This document shows positions 26,808-34,279 of a stretch of DNA of 64,000 nucleotides, in pieces (position 1 is the first letter of the stretch; each line of letters begins with the position of its first letter). Where the stretch lies: contig CAWAEG010000004.1 of NCBI GenBank assembly GCA_963780895.1, forward strand, positions 44,804 to 108,803. The letters are read 5' to 3'. The position numbers and the translations under genes were made by a program. Below the pieces are notes generated by a model. It was not told the DNA's origin. It did not search any database and was given only the letters and a program-made list of their open reading frames with translations. The stretch comes from DASQFI01 sp963780895. Lineage in GTDB: Bacteria; Acidobacteriota; Vicinamibacteria; Vicinamibacterales; SCN-69-37.

Positions 26808-26851
26808 GTTCCGAGGTGCCGGTTCGGGGTTCCGAACCGGCACCTCGGAAC
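26808..26851. repeat. Perfect 20-bp hairpin of the GGAACC family
   Basis: 26808-26827 is exactly complementary to 26832-26851 with a GGTT loop. It lies between convergent genes, so it may act as a terminator, but there is no T run. Words such as CACCTCGGAACCAC recur in the intergenic region 48380-48463, showing it is one of a repeat family. Confidence 0.75.
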
Positions 26852-26859
26852 CACAGAGA

Positions 26860-27579
26860 TCACTTCAGAGTCTTAAACTTCGCTGCGGCCTTCTGTTTGA
26901 AATCGCGATCCTCCGGCTCCCAATCGGGATGCGCGGTCACGTCGAGGACCTGCTGGAACATCGCTCGCGCCTCTGGCTTTCGGCCGTCTTCGAGCAGCAC
27001 TTCCGCCAGGAAGTAGAGCGTCGCGGTGCTCTGAGGGTTGTACGTCAGCGCGCGGCGCAGATGTTCTTCGGCCTTTTTCTCGCTCCCGCCAAAGAGGCCC
27101 GGCACCATGTGATACCACCAGCCGAGCGCGCGATCCGCCGAGCCCTGCTGCCACCCCTGATCGATCGCCAGCACGCGCTGGAGCGCGTCCCGGATGCGGC
27201 CGCGGTATTTGATGCCTTGCCCCAAGCCGAACGACTCGGCGAGGGCGCCCATGTTCGCGGCCATCCAGAAGTGCCCTTCGGGCGCATCGGGTTTCAGTTT
27301 GGCGGTCTGCTCTCCGGCCGCGACGCCGCGCTCGAGTGCCGGGCGGCGCAGCAATTCCGTGTCGTGCGTGCCGATCCAGTAGCAGGCGCGCGCCAGCTTC
27401 CACGCCGCCTCGAAGTCCTGGCCAGCCGAGGCGCGTGCGGCCCAGATGTCCGCCGCCTGCCGTGCCACCGCCATGTTCTCGCGCTGACGGTAGAGCTCGT
27501 CGGGATTGGGCGCGGCTTGCGCGATGTCCAACGGCGCGCCGGACAACGCCATCGAACCCAGGAGGTAAAATGCGGCCAT
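26860..27579 (-). CDS. Putative secreted TPR-like protein
   Basis: A 239-residue protein with an N-terminal hydrophobic stretch (MAAFYLLGSMALSGAPLDIAQAAP), consistent with a signal peptide, and helical repeats: AEEHLRRALTYNPQSTATLYFLAEVLLEDGRKPEARAMFQQVLD is a clear TPR unit. The rest (ACYWIGTHDTELLRRPALERGVAAGEQTAKLKPDAPEGHFWMAANMGALAE) resembles tetratricopeptide proteins of the TRAP-T-associated TPR type. No function is assigned. Its ATG complement at 27577-27579 overlaps the ATG of folE (CATG), so the two genes share their initiation site; the later Met at MALSG is an alternative start. Confidence 0.7.
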   Translation of the reverse strand: MAAFYLLGSMALSGAPLDIAQAAPNPDELYRQRENMAVARQAADIWAARASAGQDFEAAWKLARACYWIGTHDTELLRRPALERGVAAGEQTAKLKPDAPEGHFWMAANMGALAESFGLGQGIKYRGRIRDALQRVLAIDQGWQQGSADRALGWWYHMVPGLFGGSEKKAEEHLRRALTYNPQSTATLYFLAEVLLEDGRKPEARAMFQQVLDVTAHPDWEPEDRDFKQKAAAKFKTLK

Positions 27580-28177
27580 GCAGGACACGATTCGACAACT
27601 GCTGGCCGACATCGGCGAGGATCCCGATCGCGAGGGCCTGCGCGGCACGCCCCGGCGCGTGGAGCACGCGCTGCGATTTCTGACGAGCGGATACGACACG
27701 GACATCGACAAGCTCACCAACGAGGCGCTGTTCACGGTCGAGTATAACGAGATGGTCATCGTCCGGGACATCGACTTCTACAGCCTGTGCGAGCATCACC
27801 TGCTGCCATTCTTCGGCAAGTGCCACCTCGCGTACATACCTGACGGCCGCGTGATCGGCCTGAGCAAGATCCCGCGTATCGTCGACGCGTTCGCGAGACG
27901 CCTGCAGGTCCAGGAACGGCTGACCTCGCAGGTCGCGAACACGATCAGTTCACAGATCCGCCCCCTCGGCGTCGCCTGCGTCATGGAAGCGACGCACCTC
28001 TGCATGGCGATGCGCGGCGTTGAAAAACAGAACTCCGTGACGGTCACGAGCGCGATGCTCGGCGTGTTCCATCAGGACGCGCGAACGCGGTCGGAATTCC
28101 TCGAGCTCATTCGATACCGGGGCGCGACCCAGATGCGCGAGCCGTTCTCCGTTGGCGTCGGATGTGTGCCGGAGTGA
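27578..28177 (+). CDS. folE: GTP cyclohydrolase I
   Basis: Converts GTP to 7,8-dihydroneopterin triphosphate, the first step of tetrahydrofolate (and queuosine or biopterin) synthesis. The 199-residue protein carries EDPDREGLRGTPRRVEHAL, the zinc/active-site CEHHLLPFFGKCHLAYIP, SKIPRIVDAFARRLQVQERLT, and CVMEATHLCMAMRGVEKQ. GGAGG is at 27561-27565, a long 12 bp before the ATG; a nearer ATG at 27570 is out of frame. Confidence 0.95.
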   Translation: MQDTIRQLLADIGEDPDREGLRGTPRRVEHALRFLTSGYDTDIDKLTNEALFTVEYNEMVIVRDIDFYSLCEHHLLPFFGKCHLAYIPDGRVIGLSKIPRIVDAFARRLQVQERLTSQVANTISSQIRPLGVACVMEATHLCMAMRGVEKQNSVTVTSAMLGVFHQDARTRSEFLELIRYRGATQMREPFSVGVGCVPE

Positions 28178-28196
28178 GGTGCGCTCGCTGACGCTC

Positions 28197-28352
28197 ATCG
28201 GTACGACGTTCACTGACGCTTGTCGGTACGGCAGGTCCGAGGAACGTTCTGTCGATTGTCATCTTTCTTTTGGGAAAGGCTCGTATCCCTTAATTCTAAA
28301 GAAGACGGCCAGCGTCAGTTCCTTCCTGGGACCCGCTGTACCCGTCGTACCG
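28197..28352. repeat. Decayed or miniature 14-mer repeat element without gene
   Basis: Forward words TCGGTACGAC (28198-28207) and GTCGGTACGGCAGG (28222-28235) face an inverted CCCGTCGTACCGAC (28339-28352). The enclosed 100 bp are AT-rich and have short inverted repeats (GGTCCGAGGAAC with GTTCCTTCCTGGGACC). This has the outline of the array element at 39751-40653 with the four-helix-bundle gene missing. It also lies between convergent genes (folE and the BtuF-like gene). Confidence 0.7.
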
Positions 28353-28383
28353 ACGGCACTCACAACCCGGATTCGGTCCCACG

Positions 28384-29178
28384 TCAACGCTCCGTCGCTA
28401 TCCCCGCAACGCCGCAGAGAATCTCATGGATCTGGCGCACCCCTTCGGTCAAAGACGCCGGGCCCGGCTGCAGGATGTACGTCGATTTGATCTCGTAGAC
28501 GTGGCCGTTGCGGACGGCCGGCACGTCGCTCCAGCCCGGCCGGGCCGCGATGCGGGATTTGTTCACTTTCTTACCGCACCAGGACGCCACGATGACATCG
28601 GGCGCCGCATCCCGGACGGCCTCCGGAGAGACGATGCGATCTTTCGCCAGCGCGCCGCGCCGCTCGGGAAACAGGGTGTCGCCGCCCGCGATCTCGATCA
28701 GCTCGTCCACCCATTGGATGCCCGAGATCAGCGGGTCGTCCCATTCCTCGAAAAACACCCGCGGACGCCGCGCAAACCGCCGGGCTGACGCGCGCACGAG
28801 GTCCAAGTCGCCGTCCAACCTGCGCGCGAGGGCGTCTGCTTCGACCGCCAGCCCGACGAGCCCGCCGAGCATCCTGATCATCCGCAGGATCTCGGCGACG
28901 CTTCGCTGGTTGAACGTCACGACGGTGTAGCCGCGCCGAATCAGCTCGGCGGCGATGTCGGCCTGCAGATCCGAAAACGCGAGCACGAGGTCCGGTTCGA
29001 GCGCGGCGATCTTGTCGAACCGCGCGTTGATGAACGCCGAGACCTTCGGCTTCTCGCGCGCCTCAGGCGGCCGGACCGTATATCCCGACACCCCGACGAC
29101 GCGATCGCCGGCGCCCAACAGGTACAGCGTCTCGGTGGTTTCTTCGGTGAGGCAGACGATACGGCGTGGGTAGGGCAT
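28384..29178 (-). CDS. BtuF-like cobalamin-binding protein without signal peptide
   Basis: A 264-residue periplasmic-binding-protein fold of the BtuF/FhuD type: RRIVCLTEETTETLYLLGAGDRVVGVSGY, KIAALEPDLVLAFSDLQADIAAELIRRGYTVVTF, and RVFFEEWDDPLISGIQWVDELIEIAGG. The N-terminus MPYPRRIVCL has no signal sequence, so the protein would stay in the cytoplasm; such short cobalamin-binding homologues are known in several phyla and their role is not defined. No BtuCD genes are nearby. The start at 29178 directly follows the AATTACCC array; longer starts would translate the repeat. Confidence 0.8.
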   Translation of the reverse strand: MPYPRRIVCLTEETTETLYLLGAGDRVVGVSGYTVRPPEAREKPKVSAFINARFDKIAALEPDLVLAFSDLQADIAAELIRRGYTVVTFNQRSVAEILRMIRMLGGLVGLAVEADALARRLDGDLDLVRASARRFARRPRVFFEEWDDPLISGIQWVDELIEIAGGDTLFPERRGALAKDRIVSPEAVRDAAPDVIVASWCGKKVNKSRIAARPGWSDVPAVRNGHVYEIKSTYILQPGPASLTEGVRQIHEILCGVAGIATER

Positions 29179-29183
29179 GGAGA

Positions 29184-29259
29184 TCGGGTAATTGGTAATT
29201 GTGTAATTGGGTAATTGGTCTTTCAATTACTCAATTACCCAATTACTCAATTATCAATG
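29184..29259. repeat. Back-to-back AATTACCC arrays between divergent genes
   Basis: 29186-29218 holds the reverse-strand units (GGGTAATTGG, TAATTGTG) leading into the minus-strand ATG at 29178; 29224-29259 holds forward units (CAATTACTCAATTACCC, AATTATC) running into ATG at 29257. The two halves are complementary and could form a long hairpin around 29219-29223. Neither gene has a Shine-Dalgarno sequence in its place. Confidence 0.85.
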
Positions 29260-29892
29260 GTCTCGATATACTCGCCGGGAATGCTTTCGCACCGGCTGAT
29301 TGTCGTCGTCTCAGCGATGATGACCTCGACGCTGCTTGCCGCGGAGCAGCGCTCCGGCTCCCGGCGGACGACGAACGAGGTGAAGTGCGCCGCCGATCTC
29401 GGCGTCGGGGTGAAAACGAAACGCCAGTACTGCGACGTCGTCATCGCGTCCTCCGGCGACGCCAGCGTGTCGATGGTGATCCCGCCGCACACGGGCACGG
29501 CGACACTGCTGTTCGATCTGCACAATCGGTTTCTGGTCCCGATTGTCGCCCTCGATCCCAGCCTGGCGTTCACGCGGCATCTCGCCGTCGTCGCCGTCAT
29601 CGGCCCGACCGGCGAGGCGATCGAGCAGGCGGCGGTCATGCGCGAATTCCGGACGACCGAGGATCTCTTCGATTCCATCGGCGGCGGCGGCCGGCCGGGC
29701 GGCATCAAAGCGGTGGCGCCAAGCGATCCGGAAGCCGTTCGTGTCACGATCCCCGCAGGCGTGAACGCCATCGGCATCGTCGGCGTCCGCCTCGACGTCA
29801 CGACGCGCACGACCGCCAAGGACTCGTTCGACACTCCGGGGCGCGCGATCGCCATCGTGAGCAACCTGCGAATTCAGTACACGGCGCGGTAA
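29257..29892 (+). CDS. Secreted protein of unknown function
   Basis: A 211-residue protein beginning MVSIYSPGMLSHRLIVVVSAMMTSTLLAAEQ; the hydrophobic stretch is probably a signal peptide, and the second Met at 29281 is an alternative start. The remainder is beta-rich with small-residue loops (SIGGGGRPGGIKAVAPSDPEAVRVTIPAGVNAIGIVGV) and one Cys pair (VKCAADLGV, RQYCDVVIAS). I recognise no family. It lies between two AATTACCC arrays and 35 bp before the flavoprotein gene. Confidence 0.65.
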   Translation: MVSIYSPGMLSHRLIVVVSAMMTSTLLAAEQRSGSRRTTNEVKCAADLGVGVKTKRQYCDVVIASSGDASVSMVIPPHTGTATLLFDLHNRFLVPIVALDPSLAFTRHLAVVAVIGPTGEAIEQAAVMREFRTTEDLFDSIGGGGRPGGIKAVAPSDPEAVRVTIPAGVNAIGIVGVRLDVTTRTTAKDSFDTPGRAIAIVSNLRIQYTAR

Positions 29893-29901
29893 TAAAAAAA
29901 T

Positions 29902-29927
29902 CAATTACCCAATTACTCAATTACCCG
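29902..29927 (+). repeat. AATTACCC array directly before the YpdA-like start
   Basis: Reads CAATTACCCAATTACTCAAT followed by TACCCG, ending one base before the ATG at 29928. The match to 29224-29259 and 8859-8876 is close to identical. Confidence 0.85.
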
Positions 29928-30940
29928 ATGCTTCTAGATGTTCTGATCGTCGGCGCCGGCCCGTCCGGTCTCGCGGCGGCCATTGCCGCCAAACAGCACG
30001 GGCTGCGTTACCTGGTCCTCGAGAAGGGCGCGCTCGTCAATTCCCTCCTGCACTATCCGAGGGACATGGTGTTTTTCACGACGCCGGAGCTGCTCGAGAT
30101 TGGCGGCCTGCCGTTCGTGAGTCCCTACGAGAAACCGACGCGCCAGGAATCGCTCCGCTACTATCGCCGCGTCACCGATACGTTCGGACTGGAGGTCGCG
30201 CAGTACGAGCCGGTCATCGGCCTCCGGGTCGAGCCAGGCGGTTTCCACGTCCGGTCGCAGCGGGCGCACGCGCCGCACCGCGACTGGATCGCCTCGACCG
30301 TCGTCATCGCGACCGGCGCGTACGACGTGCCGAACGAGCTGGGGATTCCCGGCGAACATCTGCCGCACGTCTCGCACTACTACCACGAGCCGCACCCCTA
30401 CTACCGCCAGCGCGTTGTCATTGTCGGCGGCAAGAACTCGGCCGCGGAAGCCGCGCTCGATCTCTACCGGGCCGGTGCGTCGGTCATGCTCGTGCACCGG
30501 CGCCCGGCGCTCGGCGAGTCCATCAAGTACTGGGTGAAGCCGGACATCGAGAACCGCATCAAGGACGGCGCGGTCGAGGCGCGGTTTTCGACGCGGGTGA
30601 TCGAGATCCGGGACCACGAGGTCGTGCTGGCGCCGGCCGACGCCGATCCATTACCGGACGTCGCCGTGCAGACGTCGTGCCCGCCGACGCCGTGTTCCTG
30701 CTGACCGGCTACCGTTCGGATACGACGCTGCTCCGGATGGCCGGCGCCGAGATCGACGAGGCGCAGGGCGCGCCGGTGCACAATCCCGAGACGTTCGAGA
30801 CAACGGTGCCGAACCTGTTCCTGGCCGGCGCCGTCGTCGCGGGCAAACAGAGCGGACGCATCTTCATCGAGAACGGCCGGTTCCACGGCCGGGTCGTCAT
30901 CGAACACATCGCGAAACGGTTGCAGACGGTTTCTCGCTGA
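29928..30940 (+). pseudogene. YpdA-like FAD/NAD(P)-binding oxidoreductase, frameshifted
   Basis: The first frame (29928-30704) encodes an FAD-binding GAGPSG motif (LIVGAGPSGLAAAIAAKQHG), VVIATGAYDVPNELGIPGE, and a second Rossmann motif VVIVGGKNSAAEAALDLYRAGASV, the layout of YpdA (putative bacillithiol disulfide reductase). It stops at 30704 in an unrelated tail. The missing C-terminus ADAVFLLTGYRSDTTLLRMAGAE...LFLAGAVVAGKQSGRIFIENG continues in another frame from about 30677 to 30940. A single-base change around 30655-30680 would restore about 337 residues. It is either a recent pseudogene or a sequencing/assembly error; the protein content on both sides looks intact. Confidence 0.8.
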
Positions 30941-30978
30941 GTGCGCGAGGGGCGTGTGCGACCCCTTCCTCAAAGACA

Positions 30979-31005
30979 AAGGGCCAGCCCATCGGGCCGG
31001 CCCTT
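30979..31005 (-). terminator. Terminator hairpin between convergent genes
   Basis: Stem AAGGGCCAGCCC / GGGCCGGCCCTT with a three-base loop. On the minus strand it is followed by TGTCTTTGAGG, so it suits termination of the TonB receptor gene; in the forward direction T residues are sparse. Confidence 0.65.
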
Positions 31006-31029
31006 CGCATCTTGCTCACGAACTGGCGC

Positions 31030-34000
31030 TTACTGGAACCAGTACGTGATGTTGAAGCGGATGATGCGCGGTCCGAGGATGCCGGTCGGCGAGAGGAACG
31101 TCTGGATGCCGGTCTGCGGCTGTGCCGGATCGTTGGCAAAACGGACGTTCGTGCGACCGGTGCCGGTCCGGACGTCGTAGGTCGTGTTCGCATTCCACAG
31201 GTTGTAGACGTCCATGGTTGCCTCGACCCGGTTCTTCCCGAAATTGAAGAACCGTCCGGCGCGCACGTCGATGCTCCCGAGCGCCGGCAGCAGTTCCGAG
31301 CCTCGCGGTTCCGCGTTGACCGACAGACCTTGGTTCGTGCAGTTGGTTGTCACCGCGGCCGTGCACTGCTGGACGTTCAGCGACCGCGTGATCGGCAGGC
31401 CCGACTGGACCCGGTACTCGACGCCCGACACGATCTGCCACGGCAGCGTGTAGGAGCCGTTGATCTTCAGCTGGTGGCGGCGGCCGCCGCTCTCGCCCTC
31501 CGCATTGACGAACACGTTATTGGGATTGTTCAGACCCGCCAGATCCTGCCGGGTCCGCGAGTACGTGTAGCCGCCGAGCACCGTCCAGCCACGGCTGAAC
31601 CGCTTCTCGAGCGTCGCCTCGATGCCGTCGAAGAACACGGCCAGCCGGTCGTCGTTGACCGTCAGCGGAGACGTATTGACGCCGGTGTTCAGGCTGTAGA
31701 CCGTGAGCTGTCTGTTGTCTCCGGTCGGATTGACCACCGAGAGGCAGGACCCCGAGGTCTCGGTGCCGAAGCAGCCGTCTCGGCCGGAATCGTTGACCAG
31801 GACCTGCGTGTATTGCGACGGCCAGAGGTCCATGCTCTGGTCGACCTGGCCCTGCACGTCACGCGAGCGCCGGTGGATGTAGGTGAGGCCGCCGCGGATG
31901 TTCGGGAACAGCTCGCGGTCGATGCCGATCGTCGTCTCCTCGCGGTACGGCCGGCGCAGCGACCGATCGAACGTGTTCACGGCCAGATTGCTCGTGTTCG
32001 TCAGGTTGCCGAACTCGCCCCCCACGTACCGCGTGCCGTTCCAGAAGGCGTTGCCGCGGTCGAAGTTCAAGTCGCCGTCGAGGTCGTTCCAGACGTACGT
32101 CTGATTGATGCCCGCATTGGGATTCGGCGGCGTGCCGGTGTTGATCTGGTCGAGGTACTTGCCCCACGACGCCTTGATCACGGTCCGGCCGTTCCCGAAC
32201 AGATCGTACGTCCCGCTGAACCGGGGCGCCCAGTTGTACCAGAGCGGGTTGTTGCGCACCTCCGGGAACGACTTCCGGACCGTGTAGTCCTGGATGACGC
32301 CGTTGATGGTGGCGCCCACGAAGACGTGCCCTTCGGGGAAGTACTCGCTGGCCCCGGTCAGCTGAGCGGGGAGGTAGCCCTCGATGCGTTCCCACCGGAT
32401 GCCGCCGATGACCGTGAGCCGGCCGATGGCATACGAATCCTGCGCGTAGAGAGCGGTCGTCATGACGGCGGATTCGGTGTGCAGCGGCGAGTTGAAGATC
32501 TGCACGCTGACCGGTCCGGCCGGATTGGTGCCCACCGGAGCACTGCGATAGGTCAGGTTCACATTATCCACGCGGTAGGTATCGACGTCCGCCGGCGTGT
32601 AGCCGTTGTCGAAGCCCATCTTGAACTCGTGCCGTCCCCCGAGGAGCTCGGGCACGTAGTACTGGAGGTTCGACACGAACTGCAGACGCCGGCGGTACAT
32701 GATGGCCGTACTCTGCCGGTTGCGGAGCAGCGTGTTGTTCTGCGCCGCGTCGGTAATCGGCTGCAGCTGCGTCTTCTGCGACAACGGGAACTTCGTGTTG
32801 TTGTAGCTGAGCTTCGTGTCCACGAACATGCGATCGGTCAGCACGCTGTTCCACGCGACCTGCGCGACGTTGAAGAAGTCGAACTCCTTCGAGTTCGAGT
32901 CCTGGGTCGTCGTCGCGTTGGCGCCGCGGTTCGGCTTGTCGTACTGCTGCCGTTCGAGGTAGCCCTCGAGCCGGTTGCTCGTGTTCGCCTGGTAGGTGAA
33001 CTTGGTTGCGACCGCGCCGATGGCGGTCGTGTCCTGCTGACTCGTGTTCCCGAGCAGGACTGGAAGGGCGCTGACGGCCGGGAACCCGGGCACGTTGACG
33101 CGCGTGTCCTGATAGTTCACCGACGCGAAATAAAACAGCCGGTTGCGGCTTAGCGGCCCGCCGATCTGCCCGTTCGTGTTCGTGATGAAGTCCACGGCCG
33201 CCGCTTCCGGCCGGAATCCCTGGGCCAGCAGCGTCCCGTCGATGTTGTCCCACTGCGTTTCCTGGCCCTGATACGTCTGCAGCGCCATGGCCGACGTGCG
33301 GTTGGTGCCGCTCTTGGTCACCATGTTGATGAAGACGCCGCCCGTGCCGACCGAAATGTCCTGCGCGCCGCTCGAGACCTGGATGTTCTCGAACGTGCTC
33401 GGCGTGTAGTAGATCATCGAGAAGCCCTGCGCCGACGGATCGTTCACGTTGACGCCGTTCAGCATCTGCGTGTTCTGGTTGTTCGGCGTGCCGCGCGACG
33501 TCAAGCCGCGCTGCAGTCCGCCCTGGTTGCCGCCGACGTCAGGCACGTCGAAGATCACGCCGGGCGCCTTGTATTCGAGAATGCTCCAGATGTCCTTGCC
33601 GCCCGGCGTCGTGTCGAGCAGCGCCTTGTCGAGGTTCACGTTGACGTTGGCGCTCTTGGTGTCCACCACCGGGGTCTCGCCCTTGACGGTCACTTCTTCG
33701 GACACCGTGCTGACTTTGAGCGCGAAGTCCACGGTGGACGTCTGGCCCTGAAGCACGACGATGCCTTCGCGGGTGATGGTCTGGAAGCCGGCAAGAGCCA
33801 ACCTCACGGAATAGCTGCCGACGCCGAGCGACGGGAACCGATAGGAGCCCGTCGAGTCCGTCACCCCGGTCAATGCCTGCGGGAGGATCGGACTGGTCAA
33901 CGTCACGTTCGCACCTGGCACCGACGCCCCTTGTTCGTCGGTGGCTTTCACGAAGATGCTGCCGGTCTGGACCTGCGCCCACGCGGGCGTGCCCAGGACT

Positions 34001-34047
34001 GCCGACAACACGAGCAGGATCCCAATGAGACCCAGCTTTCGGGACAT
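31030..34047 (-). CDS. Oar-like TonB-dependent receptor with carboxypeptidase-regulatory-like domain
   Basis: About 1005 residues. Signal peptide MSRKLGLIGILLVLSAVLGTPAWAQ; a carboxypeptidase-regulatory-like domain at about 28-110 (GSIFVKATDEQGASVPGANVTL...GSYRFPSLGVGSYSVRLALAGFQ); plug with TKSGTNRTSAMALQTYQG; then a long barrel. The start at 34047 is chosen for AGGAGG nine bases upstream and the signal peptide that follows. Paralogous to the receptor at 16901 but divergent in barrel. Substrate unknown. It is oriented away from the AAA+/VWA pair, with repeats in between. Confidence 0.92.
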   Translation of the reverse strand: MSRKLGLIGILLVLSAVLGTPAWAQVQTGSIFVKATDEQGASVPGANVTLTSPILPQALTGVTDSTGSYRFPSLGVGSYSVRLALAGFQTITREGIVVLQGQTSTVDFALKVSTVSEEVTVKGETPVVDTKSANVNVNLDKALLDTTPGGKDIWSILEYKAPGVIFDVPDVGGNQGGLQRGLTSRGTPNNQNTQMLNGVNVNDPSAQGFSMIYYTPSTFENIQVSSGAQDISVGTGGVFINMVTKSGTNRTSAMALQTYQGQETQWDNIDGTLLAQGFRPEAAAVDFITNTNGQIGGPLSRNRLFYFASVNYQDTRVNVPGFPAVSALPVLLGNTSQQDTTAIGAVATKFTYQANTSNRLEGYLERQQYDKPNRGANATTTQDSNSKEFDFFNVAQVAWNSVLTDRMFVDTKLSYNNTKFPLSQKTQLQPITDAAQNNTLLRNRQSTAIMYRRRLQFVSNLQYYVPELLGGRHEFKMGFDNGYTPADVDTYRVDNVNLTYRSAPVGTNPAGPVSVQIFNSPLHTESAVMTTALYAQDSYAIGRLTVIGGIRWERIEGYLPAQLTGASEYFPEGHVFVGATINGVIQDYTVRKSFPEVRNNPLWYNWAPRFSGTYDLFGNGRTVIKASWGKYLDQINTGTPPNPNAGINQTYVWNDLDGDLNFDRGNAFWNGTRYVGGEFGNLTNTSNLAVNTFDRSLRRPYREETTIGIDRELFPNIRGGLTYIHRRSRDVQGQVDQSMDLWPSQYTQVLVNDSGRDGCFGTETSGSCLSVVNPTGDNRQLTVYSLNTGVNTSPLTVNDDRLAVFFDGIEATLEKRFSRGWTVLGGYTYSRTRQDLAGLNNPNNVFVNAEGESGGRRHQLKINGSYTLPWQIVSGVEYRVQSGLPITRSLNVQQCTAAVTTNCTNQGLSVNAEPRGSELLPALGSIDVRAGRFFNFGKNRVEATMDVYNLWNANTTYDVRTGTGRTNVRFANDPAQPQTGIQTFLSPTGILGPRIIRFNITYWFQ

Positions 34048-34180
34048 GATGCACTTCCTCCTGAGCGTCGCCACGCTCATGAAACGCAAACACAGGCCGG
34101 CCGGGCCGCTCGCCTGTTGCTGCTGTGGCCGAGCATACGGGGACTAGGCCCGCGGGGCAAGTGTCTGGGGACGGACGGGC

Positions 34181-34268
34181 AGGAGGCTGAAAGGCCCGGA
34201 GGCTATGAGGCTCGGAGGCACGGAGGGGAGTTTTTGCTCCTGGCCTCTAGCCTTGAGCCTCATGGCCT
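34181..34268. repeat. GGAGGCTC short-unit repeat with palindromic tail
   Basis: Units such as AGGAGGCTGAAAGGCCCGG, AGGCTATGAGGCTCGGAGG and then the complementary CTGGCCTCTAGCC, TTGAGCCTCATGGCC. It belongs with the arrays at 12572 and inside aceF. It occupies the gap between the VWA gene and the TonB receptor gene; the short GGAG-TTTTT-GCTCC turn gives a weak hairpin. Confidence 0.7.
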
Positions 34269-34279
34269 GATTGCCTTCT

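Noticed and set aside
27570..27572. ATG six bases closer to the folE ribosome binding site
   Set aside because: It is out of frame with FolE. The ATG at 27578 gives the expected N-terminus.
31012..33153. 713-codon open frame on the plus strand opposite the TonB receptor gene
   Set aside because: It is antisense to a clear receptor. Its translation is rich in Arg, His and Val without any domain, as expected from GC-rich antisense frames.
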